A stretch of DNA of 64,000 bases from Candidatus Nitrosotenuis cloacae (lineage in GTDB: Archaea > Thermoproteota > Nitrososphaeria > Nitrososphaerales > Nitrosopumilaceae): positions 1,514,582 to 1,578,581 of the forward strand of contig NZ_CP011097.1 of assembly GCF_000955905.1 (NCBI RefSeq), written 5' to 3'. Below the pieces are notes generated by a model that was not told the origin of the DNA, did no database searches, and worked only from the letters and a program-made list of their open reading frames with translations. Shown in pieces: positions 17,784-25,990 of the stretch. Made by a program: the position numbers and the translations under genes. The first letter of the stretch is position 1, and each line of letters starts with the position of its first letter.

Positions 17784-18382
17784 TATGGTTTTCGGTTTTG
17801 TTTTTCTTCCATCAACTTCTCAAGTTGTGGGTTTTCTGGAACATATCCTCCACATCCAATAGTGAATGTGTCAGTAATTGCAAAGCCAGTCTTGCCAGTG
17901 GTGTATCCTTCTTCGTTGTCGGTTCTTGTATCTACTTTGTAGTTTACGATGTTACACCTGTCATATTGCAAAACTCTAACTAGTTCTCCAGCTTGCAATA
18001 GTTCTACTCTCACATTGAAATCAAAATAGTCGCCGGTTTGACGTCCATCAAGACCATTTGCTTGTACTTCGTCTACTGCCGCATAGAGATATGGGGTTCC
18101 GCCTGCAATCTTTGTCAGAGTGAACTCTGGTGATGTTCCTCGTCCGTTGTTTCCAAATCCTTGTGTTTGTGAGAAGATCTGAAAGTCTGCAGTTTCTGTT
18201 TTGTCGCCAAATGAGAATGTTGCAACTGGGTTGACACCTTCAGCAAAGATGTACATTGCGTTTCCCTTTGGTGGATCAGCTGCTGTAATTGATGTTGTTT
18301 GTGACAATCCAACTACTAGTGCAATAGAAGCCATTGAAAAGGCCAAAATTGCAAATGTGGTTGCAGTCAATTTGTTGTTCAT
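17777..18382 (-). CDS. Secreted protein of unknown function
   Basis: The likely 201-residue product starts at ATG 18382 (MNNKLTATTFAILAFS) and has a signal peptide cleaved near SITAADP. The mature part is beta-rich (MYIFAEGVNPVATFSFGDKTETADFQIFSQTQGFG) with two cysteines (RCNIVN, IGCGGYV) that may pair, and a charged C-terminus. An in-frame upstream start would add 14 residues but spoil the signal peptide. I recall such proteins as common in this phylum but cannot assign a function. Confidence 0.75.
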   Translation of the reverse strand: MNNKLTATTFAILAFSMASIALVVGLSQTTSITAADPPKGNAMYIFAEGVNPVATFSFGDKTETADFQIFSQTQGFGNNGRGTSPEFTLTKIAGGTPYLYAAVDEVQANGLDGRQTGDYFDFNVRVELLQAGELVRVLQYDRCNIVNYKVDTRTDNEEGYTTGKTGFAITDTFTIGCGGYVPENPQLEKLMEEKQNRKPYQ

Positions 18383-18468
18383 AGGAACGTTTGTTATCAA
18401 ATCGATAATAAACTGTCTAACCAACCCAACAAAGTATTACAAGGTATTATTCTATATTTGTAAAATAA

Positions 18469-20115
18469 TTAGTTGAATGGTGTACCCCAACCAATCTGAA
18501 CCAATCTGAGAAATGATGATTCACTTACACATGCAGATGTCTTGGTACTCTTTTTGAGAATCAGTATTTTTCCATCACCACATTCCACTTCATGTGACTT
18601 TATTCCAAAGTCGGATTGTTGTGCCAAAGGAAGTACTACTTTATTTTCTGACTTGAGTGGCAATTTGCCAGAGAGCAGATCTTCTGCCTTTTGTAATTTA
18701 TCCAGTATTAGATTTATTTTGTTGTCAACTTCTGAGCTAGAATCCTTGTTCTTTATCATCTCGCGTAGCTCTTCTCGCATCATTATCTCGATTTGCTCCA
18801 TCAGTTTCAGATCAAGCTTGGCCAGATCCTTTTCAACAAACTCGTAATTATCCAAATATGCGGCCGTTACAAGATCAAATGCTGCATCGACATTTCCATT
18901 CTGGTATTGAGTTTTTGTCTGGCCTAGCAGATTTTTGATTTCAGAAATGTAATCAACAGGATTGGTAGTAACTGTTGTGCCTTGGTTTAGATCCTCTATC
19001 ATTATGATGGATTCTGTAACAATTGATTCGAGCTCAGAAAACTCTCCATACGAGTCCACTATATCTTTGAGCTTGCCAAGATTTGCACCTAATTGCTCTA
19101 TTTTGGCCTCGTCTAATTTTTTGAGGTTGTTCTTATTTTTATCATAGATTTCCTGCGCCTTGCTCAAAAATGCAGTTGTTTCGTCGTATTCTACTTTGTC
19201 CACTAGCTTACCAGATTTTACTGCGGGCTCGTACTCTTCTTCAACTAAGGCTAGTCTGTCCTTTATTGCATGCAAGGCAATCGCATCGGCTGATGCCCCT
19301 TCGTATCCTCGCACAATAGGCTCAATTGTGTTGAGAATTTGCTCAAGGTCTGATTTTATGATAACATTTGGCTGGCCGGATCGCGCTACTTGCATTGCGT
19401 CTTTCATACCAGACTCGACTATTGCTGCTTTTTCTTGGCCAGCGGTACTCACAAGGGCCGGATGAGTAGATCTGTAATAGTAATAGCCTTCATAGGTGAA
19501 CTTTATTGCATCATTTGTTTTGCCATCTGAAATGGCTGCAATTGCTTCTTCGATTTCCTCAACGGTTTTAATCTTGAATATCTCTAATAATTCTTGGTTG
19601 ATTGTGTTTCTGTGTTTGTAGATTTTGTTTGGATTATCCTTGATTTCTAGAATTGCTGTATTTGTTTTTAGATCCGGATTTTGTGATAATAGGAATTTTT
19701 TGTCTAAAACTGAATACCACTCAAAGAATGAATCATCATCGCCTTTTGCAAGTGCTTCTTGTACTTTCATAAAGGCAATTTTGTAAATGGATTTGTCTAT
19801 TGCCTGTCGGTTAAACCCTGCTTCGAGTAGATCCCGTGTCTTGATGTGCTCCCGATTATAGTCGAACGTGTTCTCTATGATTTTGTCAGTTTCCGGATCC
19901 ACATCCAGTGCTGCCTCTTTGAAATAGGTCTCATAGAGTTTTTCTGCGCTTTTTAGTTTGATTGATGCATAATAGTAATTACCGGACTCGGCCTCTGTAA
20001 GATCGTCTTTTAGCTGGTTCCACCTGTCGCCAAGCGTTGGTGCGGCATATGAGAATTGTGCGGTGCCTACCAGCAAAAATACGGACAAGACAATTGAGAG
20101 CGATTTTTTGTGCAA
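18469..20115 (-). CDS. Secreted protein with FTR1-permease-like extracellular repeats
   Basis: The 548-residue protein has a signal peptide (1-24) and a helical body. Segments such as EEEYEPAVKSGKLVDKVEYDETTAFLSKA and TQYQNGNVDAAFDLVTAAYLDNYEFVEKDLAKLD-LKLMEQIE closely resemble the extracytoplasmic helical domain of bacterial FTR1 iron permeases (AYL-x-x-FE-x-x-E-x-x-L followed by an arginine-bearing helix), but no permease helices follow. The C-terminus (VECGDGKILILKKSTKTSACVSESS ... GWG) is a small two-cysteine module I associate with secreted proteins of this phylum. Iron or other metal handling outside the cell is inference. Confidence 0.7.
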   Translation of the reverse strand: MHKKSLSIVLSVFLLVGTAQFSYAAPTLGDRWNQLKDDLTEAESGNYYYASIKLKSAEKLYETYFKEAALDVDPETDKIIENTFDYNREHIKTRDLLEAGFNRQAIDKSIYKIAFMKVQEALAKGDDDSFFEWYSVLDKKFLLSQNPDLKTNTAILEIKDNPNKIYKHRNTINQELLEIFKIKTVEEIEEAIAAISDGKTNDAIKFTYEGYYYYRSTHPALVSTAGQEKAAIVESGMKDAMQVARSGQPNVIIKSDLEQILNTIEPIVRGYEGASADAIALHAIKDRLALVEEEYEPAVKSGKLVDKVEYDETTAFLSKAQEIYDKNKNNLKKLDEAKIEQLGANLGKLKDIVDSYGEFSELESIVTESIIMIEDLNQGTTVTTNPVDYISEIKNLLGQTKTQYQNGNVDAAFDLVTAAYLDNYEFVEKDLAKLDLKLMEQIEIMMREELREMIKNKDSSSEVDNKINLILDKLQKAEDLLSGKLPLKSENKVVLPLAQQSDFGIKSHEVECGDGKILILKKSTKTSACVSESSFLRLVQIGWGTPFN

Positions 20116-20377
20116 CTATAATGCGAGATTTTTAGTAGATATTAGAACGATTTTCTGATTTTATTTTCCTGTTTTAGAATCCTAGAGCCAGAATGTAAAA
20201 TGGAGTCATTTTGTGCGCAACAAACTAGGCAGAACTAGGCAGTTTTGAAATCATATCAAATAGGAAAAATAGGAAAATTTTGGAATTTTGGTGTGATTCA
20301 AGGATTCAATCCATGTAGTGTTACCGCATGGTTTAACCACCAAAACTTATAACCAAAAAGAGCCGAATCACACCAAA
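20116..20377. other. 262-bp intergenic region with repeats and an sHSP promoter
   Basis: This gap holds a perfect tandem 10-bp repeat AACTAGGCAG (20223-20242), a 9-nt-period AGGAAAAAT run (about 20261-20277), then the arms and promoter of the downstream small heat-shock gene. No ORF or RNA gene was found. Confidence 0.6.
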
Positions 20378-20379
20378 AT
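20285..20379 (+). promoter_or_regulatory. 15-bp inverted repeat straddling the sHSP promoter
   Basis: ATTTTGGTGTGATTC (20285-20299) recurs as its exact reverse complement at 20365-20379, ending inside the ATG of the heat-shock gene. A TATA-like ACTTATAAC (20345-20353) lies between the arms, about 29 nt before the start. The right arm covers the expected transcription start, so a repressor bound to both arms could loop out and close the promoter; that use is inference. Confidence 0.6.
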
Positions 20380-20755
20380 GGGCATTGTAAAAAACATGGC
20401 AAAGGAAATCGCAAAAGAAATAGGAAACAAATCTCGCGAATTCTACGAGTTTGTCCTGCCGCCAATTGATATACATCTGGATGATGACTTTCTGGTCGTA
20501 CAAATTGACATGCCGGGATTTGATAAAAAAGACATCAAACTATCAATTCACAAAAACATCCTATCCATCAATGCGCAAAAACCTGAATCAAAGGAAGAGA
20601 TGATTGTTAATCAGCGACCAAACGTAATAGACAAAAAGATCATTTTGCCAATTTATCCAAAGGACGAATCGCTCGGCTCGGCAAAACTTGCAAATGGCGT
20701 TCTTACCATAAAAATCCCATATGACAAAAAGGAAAAACAGATCTCAATAGACTAG
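20378..20755 (+). CDS. Small heat-shock protein (Hsp20/alpha-crystallin)
   Basis: The 125-residue product (from ATG MGIVKNMAKE) has an alpha-crystallin domain: PPIDIHLDDDFLVVQIDMPGFDKKDIKLSIHKNILSI and the C-terminal LANGVLTIKIPY, the A-x-x-x-n-G-v-L strand, followed by a KQISID tail resembling an I-x-I anchor. It is a divergent paralogue of the Hsp20 at 52 kb. Upstream in-frame codons are ignored because the TATA box is within them. It overlaps the convergent UbiB-like gene by four bases. Confidence 0.88.
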   Translation: MGIVKNMAKEIAKEIGNKSREFYEFVLPPIDIHLDDDFLVVQIDMPGFDKKDIKLSIHKNILSINAQKPESKEEMIVNQRPNVIDKKIILPIYPKDESLGSAKLANGVLTIKIPYDKKEKQISID

Positions 20756-22299
20756 TGCTTTCTGAATATTGTAAAAATTCCCATTATAACAAACGCACCG
20801 ATCATTCCTGCAGCTGCTGCAGTATTGTTTGATGAATATAATACGGCAGAGCCAATAAAGACAGCCGAAGAAAGAATGCTTCCGGCAAGCAAAACATCTC
20901 GCCTTGGCTTGGCATTTAGCTGGAATGATCTGTTTTCCTCTAGGAATTTTTTCAGCTCTGGCGCGATTGATATTGTAGCATCAATGGACTTTGCAAATCT
21001 TGTAAAGGAATGTTTGATTTCCTCAATGTATGCGTCCTTGATTAGCTGTTCTTCCTCTAGGATGTTTTTTAGGACCTTTACAAACTTGAAGTCAACCTTG
21101 TGGGTCTTGTAGATTCCCTCTATGATTGAGCTCATCCTCAGGTATAGTGCCAGATTCTTTGGCAGCATGAATGGGAACTTGGACATGGTTTTGTTTGCAA
21201 GCTCCATCAATGCCTTGACCTCCATTTCGTCTGGTTTTTTTCCGTACATTGTTCTAATGGATAGATCAATTCCCTGCTCGATTACTGAGCGATTAAAATC
21301 TGGCGTGAGCATTCCTAGATCCGACATTGCGTTGACTGTCCTTGGTGGGTCTTTTTCTACCAGTGCTAGGTATAATCGAACAATTCTCATTCGGGTTTCA
21401 TTGTCGATTTTGCCGACCATTCCAAAATCATACAAAATCAGTGAGCCGTCATCGGCAATGGAAATGTTTCCCGGATGCGGGTCTGCATGAAATATTGAGT
21501 CTCTAAGCAACATTGTAAAGAAGACCTTGTGGACATCGATGACTATTTTTTGCCTGTCTATTCCCTTTTTGTCCAGATCCTCGATGTTTGTAATTTTGAT
21601 TCCGGGAATGTACTCCATGGTAAGGACATTTTTTGTTGAATAGTCATCATAGACTTCGGGAATTCTGACATTTTGGTGTCTTGTCAGATTCTTTTTGATC
21701 GTCTTGAGATTTTTGGATTCTATGGTATAGTCCAATTCCTCGTGGATAGTCTCAATGAATTGAGATAGCATGGACTGGGCTGAGAATCGTAAATTTGGGT
21801 CCACAAAACGCATAGCAAGTGGCAGGACTTTTTTTAGAACCTTGATGTCTTGATTAATGATATCTTCGATTCCTGGTCGCTTTACCTTTACTATGACATC
21901 TTGGTCCTTGATTTTTGCCAGATACACTTGGCCTAGCGAGGCGCCAGAGATTGCCTTTTGGTTTATGCTTGTGAATTTTTCCAGTGATCCCAGATCTTTT
22001 TCTATTATCGGCTTTATTTTATCAAATGACTCTGCTGGGACATCGTCTTGCAGTTTGGATAACTCTTCTAGATATGGTTGTGGTAAAATGTCAGCCCTTG
22101 ATGAAAGCCACTGGCCTAGCTTGATGTAGACTGGGCCTAAAGAGACAAAAGTATTGAGAACCTTGTTTGCGTTTTTTTGGAATTTGGAATAATCCAGGTT
22201 TTTTCCTTCTGTTTTGACCCAGGCCTTTCTGTCCCGTCTTAGTGAAATGATCAGTGGAATCAGCTTTATCAAAACATGAATTGTTCTGGAAACGCTCAT
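20752..22299 (-). CDS. ABC1/UbiB-family atypical protein kinase
   Basis: The 515-residue protein has the ABC1/AarF/UbiB signature: VYIKLGQWLSSRADILPQPYLEELSKLQDDVP (KxGQ motif), the alanine-rich loop GASLGQVYLAK, lysine strand VIVKVKRP, catalytic FHADPHPGNI and metal-binding LYDFGMVG. The C-terminus has two hydrophobic helices (about 470-512), a membrane anchor. Bacterial homologues support quinone synthesis; here the quinone link is only family knowledge. It overlaps the upstream small membrane protein gene by four bases. Confidence 0.92.
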   Translation of the reverse strand: MSVSRTIHVLIKLIPLIISLRRDRKAWVKTEGKNLDYSKFQKNANKVLNTFVSLGPVYIKLGQWLSSRADILPQPYLEELSKLQDDVPAESFDKIKPIIEKDLGSLEKFTSINQKAISGASLGQVYLAKIKDQDVIVKVKRPGIEDIINQDIKVLKKVLPLAMRFVDPNLRFSAQSMLSQFIETIHEELDYTIESKNLKTIKKNLTRHQNVRIPEVYDDYSTKNVLTMEYIPGIKITNIEDLDKKGIDRQKIVIDVHKVFFTMLLRDSIFHADPHPGNISIADDGSLILYDFGMVGKIDNETRMRIVRLYLALVEKDPPRTVNAMSDLGMLTPDFNRSVIEQGIDLSIRTMYGKKPDEMEVKALMELANKTMSKFPFMLPKNLALYLRMSSIIEGIYKTHKVDFKFVKVLKNILEEEQLIKDAYIEEIKHSFTRFAKSIDATISIAPELKKFLEENRSFQLNAKPRRDVLLAGSILSSAVFIGSAVLYSSNNTAAAAGMIGAFVIMGIFTIFRKH

Positions 22300-22706
22300 T
22301 GTCCCTTTGCCTTTTGTGCTAGCTTGTATCCGACATAGCCAATTGCCACAGAGGATATGATTCCTGCAGCTGCTGCTATTTGCTTGTCTTTTTTTGTCTT
22401 TTTTGATTTTTTGTAAATGTACGATGCTACTTTGGCGCCACCGACTGCACCGCTTGCCATTCCAACCAAAACCTCCTGTGCATCATGGACTAGATGGCCT
22501 AGTGGGTCATCGTGTGGATTTGCCTTGTCCATGTGTACTAGGTACTTGTCGTCATATTCTCGAATGTGCAGGTTTCCATATCGGTATTGACGGTTTGCGC
22601 CGTTTTTGTGGCCAAGCCTTGTCTCTTGGGCTTGCTCCATCATGAATGGCCTTAGCTCTTTGGGAATCTCGATTTCATCCCATGTCATGGATCCAAAAAA
22701 TGGCAA
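22296..22706 (-). CDS. Small protein with C-terminal membrane hairpin, partner of UbiB-like kinase
   Basis: The product is 130-136 residues depending on whether TTG 22706 or ATG 22688 (MTWDEIEIPKEL) is used. A hydrophilic N-terminal half ends in HVHDAQEVLVGMASGAVGGAK-like glycine/alanine-rich helices, then a lysine-rich stretch (KKSKKTKKDKQ) and a membrane helix (about 108-128). It overlaps the UbiB-like gene by four bases, so the two are surely co-translated. No family recognised. Confidence 0.7.
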   Translation of the reverse strand: MPFFGSMTWDEIEIPKELRPFMMEQAQETRLGHKNGANRQYRYGNLHIREYDDKYLVHMDKANPHDDPLGHLVHDAQEVLVGMASGAVGGAKVASYIYKKSKKTKKDKQIAAAAGIISSVAIGYVGYKLAQKAKGQ

Positions 22707-22720
22707 TTTGATTAATAATC

Positions 22721-24022
22721 TTAGCTGGATTCGCTTTGGGCTTGTTTTCTCTTTTTGATTTTCTTGTAAATTATTACGCCTGCTATGCCTGCTATTGCCA
22801 GTCCTATTATTCCAGGTGCAAAGTCGGCAGCTGTGGGCTCTGGCTTTGCGGTAAGGTCCTTTAGATTTATGGTTGCTATCTCTGACACCAAATGCTCCAC
22901 TCGCAGATCATCCTTGTATCGAACGGTAACCTTGATAGTGTGATCTCCATACTTTGGCTCACCATCAAACTCTACTGGAATGTTAAACGGAACTGGTGAG
23001 TCTGTTTCTAGTTCATCAATGAACTGGGTTACCTTTTTGATGTTTGATCCTTCCAGTGGTTCCAGTGTGACAAAGGCAAATAGCGCATTGATGTTTCCTT
23101 CATTTATTATATCACCAATTATGGTTTGTGTTCCTGATAATTCAATTACCTTGATGTCATAGATTTTTGCGTCAATCAAGCCATTGATGTAAAAGTCAAC
23201 TGTTCTGGTGTCATCGATTTTGTCTCCGTGTGCATTAAAGTACGATACCTGTAGTGGCGTGTGAAGCGTTTCGGTCTTTACATTTTCTGGCACATATACT
23301 GAGAAGGTGAATTTCTTTGATGACTTGGCATCGATTGTGCCAATGTCCCACTCGTTTTGATCAAACACTACGCTTTCCACATTTGTAATCGGGTTTGCAG
23401 TAGCAGACACTGATGTTTGGGTATTTTGTAGTACAACCTTGACATTTGATAACGGTGCGGTTCCCGTGTTTGTTATTTGTATGGTTACCTCGTTGTTTTT
23501 GAGTGAGGTCAAAAATGGGTTGCCTGCCTTTAGGTTCAGAATACTCTCGCCGGTCACCTTGAAATCAAAATCAAAGAATGCGTTTCTCTGGCCTGACTCG
23601 CGCAATCTGGTATAGTCTACCTTGACGGTTGCAGGAAACTGCTGGACTGGGACACCCTTGTCCAGATTTACAAAAAATGTCAGAGAAAAGTGCTTTCCTG
23701 CCAAGGATTCCGAATTGCTGTCTGCAAAAATCAGTGCACCTTTGCCATCAGATGAGCTAAATCCTAACGGTAAGAGCAGTTGTCCTTTGATTCCCGTGAT
23801 GTCTTGAGAGCCCACATTTGCAAACACTACTGTAAGTGGCACGTTTTTGTCCCCTGGTGTTACCTCGATTTTTTGGTCCAGCGTGCCAAAATATGCATCC
23901 AAGAACTTGACATCGCCAAAATTACGCTCAAATGGTGAGTCGCCCTTGCCTAGCTGGGCATATGCATCCAATGATGGTGCAAGAACTACCAGTGCCATCA
24001 TAGTAAAGACCAGAGATTTCAT
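22721..24022 (-). CDS. Extracytoplasmic partner of ABC exporter (COG1361/CARDB-like)
   Basis: The 433-residue protein has a signal peptide (1-22), several Ig-like/CARDB-type beta domains (for example VFANVGSQDITGIKGQLLLP and ITNTGTAPLSNVKVVLQNT), and a C-terminal membrane helix (about 402-420, FAPGIIGLAIAGIAGVIIY) followed by a basic tail. This is the layout of COG1361 S-layer-like proteins. It overlaps the ATPase gene by four bases as the third gene of a permease-ATPase-partner operon, so it may replace the periplasmic adaptor of MacB-type systems. Confidence 0.8.
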   Translation of the reverse strand: MKSLVFTMMALVVLAPSLDAYAQLGKGDSPFERNFGDVKFLDAYFGTLDQKIEVTPGDKNVPLTVVFANVGSQDITGIKGQLLLPLGFSSSDGKGALIFADSNSESLAGKHFSLTFFVNLDKGVPVQQFPATVKVDYTRLRESGQRNAFFDFDFKVTGESILNLKAGNPFLTSLKNNEVTIQITNTGTAPLSNVKVVLQNTQTSVSATANPITNVESVVFDQNEWDIGTIDAKSSKKFTFSVYVPENVKTETLHTPLQVSYFNAHGDKIDDTRTVDFYINGLIDAKIYDIKVIELSGTQTIIGDIINEGNINALFAFVTLEPLEGSNIKKVTQFIDELETDSPVPFNIPVEFDGEPKYGDHTIKVTVRYKDDLRVEHLVSEIATINLKDLTAKPEPTAADFAPGIIGLAIAGIAGVIIYKKIKKRKQAQSESS

Positions 24023-24729
24023 ATTGTTAGCTCCATTTTTGGCGGCACGTCCTCTCCCTCAAACGCTCGTCCGTCCTTTATGGTAATGATTCTGTCTACC
24101 TCGCCAAACTGGTGTCTATCATGAGTTACTATTACAAATGTCTGGTTTAGCTTTTTTGCCATTGATTTCATTAGCTGCACTATGGTTTCTGCGGTGACAG
24201 AGTCGAGGTTTCCTGTAGGTTCGTCAGCCAAAACTATGGTTGGTTTGTTTATCAGACCACGCGCGATTGCGGCTCTCTGGGCCTGTCCGCCTGAGACTTT
24301 GTTTGCTCTCTTGTGCATCTGTTTTTCAAGACCTACTGCCTTGAGTAGATCAATTGCTTCTTTTTGCGCATTTTGATCTGTTTTCTGGATACTCCTTGGA
24401 AGCAAGACATTTTCTAGTACGGTAAGATCCACTAGTAAATTTGAAAACTGAAAGATAAATCCAAGCTTGGAATTTCTAAATTCCGAGATCTTGTTGTCTG
24501 AGAGATTGGTTGTGTTTTTCTCATCGATAAAGACTTGGCCGTTAGTAGGCCTATCAAGCAATCCTATCATGTTAAGCAATGTAGACTTGCCAGAGCCGGA
24601 GCTGCCAACAATTAGCAAAAATTCTCCGCGTTTTACGGAAAACGACACACTGTCTAGTGCTTGGACTTTGGTGTCTCCTTGGCCGAAAATCTTGTTGACA
24701 TTTTTTAGCTCCAATACAATATCAGACAT
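24019..24729 (-). CDS. ABC transporter ATP-binding protein (LolD/MacB type)
   Basis: The 236-residue ATPase carries Walker A (GSSGSGKST), Q-loop (FQFSNLL), signature KVSGGQAQRAAIARGL, Walker B (IVLADEPTGNLD) and switch His (VTHDRHQF). The AdEPTgnLDs form and the adjoining FtsX-type permease place it with lipoprotein-release / MacB-like exporters rather than nutrient importers. Overlaps the permease gene by eight bases and the secreted partner by four. Confidence 0.95.
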   Translation of the reverse strand: MSDIVLELKNVNKIFGQGDTKVQALDSVSFSVKRGEFLLIVGSSGSGKSTLLNMIGLLDRPTNGQVFIDEKNTTNLSDNKISEFRNSKLGFIFQFSNLLVDLTVLENVLLPRSIQKTDQNAQKEAIDLLKAVGLEKQMHKRANKVSGGQAQRAAIARGLINKPTIVLADEPTGNLDSVTAETIVQLMKSMAKKLNQTFVIVTHDRHQFGEVDRIITIKDGRAFEGEDVPPKMELTI

Positions 24730-25909
24730 AACGCATTGCCTCCACTGGTTGTAATTTGGTTGCCTTGTATGATGGGTAAATTGACGCTATCACTGCTAGC
24801 GCAAACGCCATGATTGCAGTCTGGATTATGTTTGGCCAGTTGTAGCTTACCTCAAGTGGAATAGAGCCGGCAAAGGTCATCTTGGTTTCCTTTGCGTAAA
24901 AGGTGTATCCAAGGCCCATTGCCGTGCCTAATCCTGCGCCCAGTGCTCCAATCATCATACCCTGAACGATGAAAACTATCAGAATGTCCTTTCTTTTTGC
25001 GCCTATTGCGCGCATAACACCAACTTCGCGTGTTTTGCTGGATACTAACATCATCTGGATTGTGACTACGGCAAATGCAGACGACATCATTCCAAAATAG
25101 CCGATCATGTTGATCATTGCAATGCCTGATCGAAATCCACTCAGTGCCGCTTCTGCCGATTCCTCTATTGTTTCTGCCTTGTAATCATCATTTGGAAACG
25201 TCCTTAGAAAATAATTCTTGACATCGTCTGCTTTTTTTGGATCATTTAGTTTGACTAGAATTTCACCTGTTTCTCCGTCTCGGTCCAACATGTCACGTAG
25301 CGCATCAATGTGCATTACTATTTCAGAATCTAGGCCCTGTCCACCAGGCGATGTTATGATTCCTGTCACAATAAATCGCCGTATCTGCTCCTCTCCTCTT
25401 CTGTCAGTTATTTTTACTTGAAGGCTTTCTCCTACTCGTATGTCTCCAAGATCCTTTGCAGCTAGCGAGCCGACAACAATAGAGTTTCTTGAAAAAACAT
25501 ACTGCCCGTCAGTTACTGTTTCATGTGCAGTTGATACTCGAGGATCACGAAACGGATCCACGCCAATTACTGGAACTCTGAAATCCTCAATTAGCTTGCC
25601 GTTTTTTGTCACATTAATGGATGCAGACGACTGCATCCGGGGCGTGGCGGCCTCTACATATGGAATCCTCTCAAACCAGTTTATCAGAAAAATATCGGAC
25701 TTTGTGATAAAATCTTCCTCATTTGTCACAAGCACATCACCAAATCTATAGCTGGACAGGTCCCTGACTATGGCATCATACAATCCTTGAAAAATTACAA
25801 AATTCACATGAATTACCAATATGCCAATTGATACTGCCAAGACTGCGCCAATGAGGGAGCCCTTTTTGTTGGAAAGCATTCTCTTTGCGAGCTGGACTCG
25901 GTAATCCAT
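24722..25909 (-). CDS. ABC transporter permease (MacB/FtsX type)
   Basis: The 395-residue permease has an N-terminal helix (about 15-40), a large extracytoplasmic domain (about 45-260, MacB-PCD-like) and three C-terminal helices. SSKTREVGVMRAIGAKRKDI is the characteristic coupling segment of FtsX-domain permeases and the last helix ends YPSYKATKLQPVEAMRY. It leads the three-gene export operon. Substrate cannot be told; lipoproteins, peptides or drugs are family options. Confidence 0.93.
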   Translation of the reverse strand: MDYRVQLAKRMLSNKKGSLIGAVLAVSIGILVIHVNFVIFQGLYDAIVRDLSSYRFGDVLVTNEEDFITKSDIFLINWFERIPYVEAATPRMQSSASINVTKNGKLIEDFRVPVIGVDPFRDPRVSTAHETVTDGQYVFSRNSIVVGSLAAKDLGDIRVGESLQVKITDRRGEEQIRRFIVTGIITSPGGQGLDSEIVMHIDALRDMLDRDGETGEILVKLNDPKKADDVKNYFLRTFPNDDYKAETIEESAEAALSGFRSGIAMINMIGYFGMMSSAFAVVTIQMMLVSSKTREVGVMRAIGAKRKDILIVFIVQGMMIGALGAGLGTAMGLGYTFYAKETKMTFAGSIPLEVSYNWPNIIQTAIMAFALAVIASIYPSYKATKLQPVEAMRYV

Positions 25910-25990
25910 GGGATAGTATAATTTAGTCTGATATTTAATGTATTATGTGCCTAAAACAGTAAAATCAGACATTTTGATCAAAGAATAGTA

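Noticed and set aside
20223-20277. Tandem AACTAGGCAG and AGGAAAAAT repeats as a CRISPR or satellite array
   Set aside because: Only two or three short units with no spacers; reported as local repeats only.
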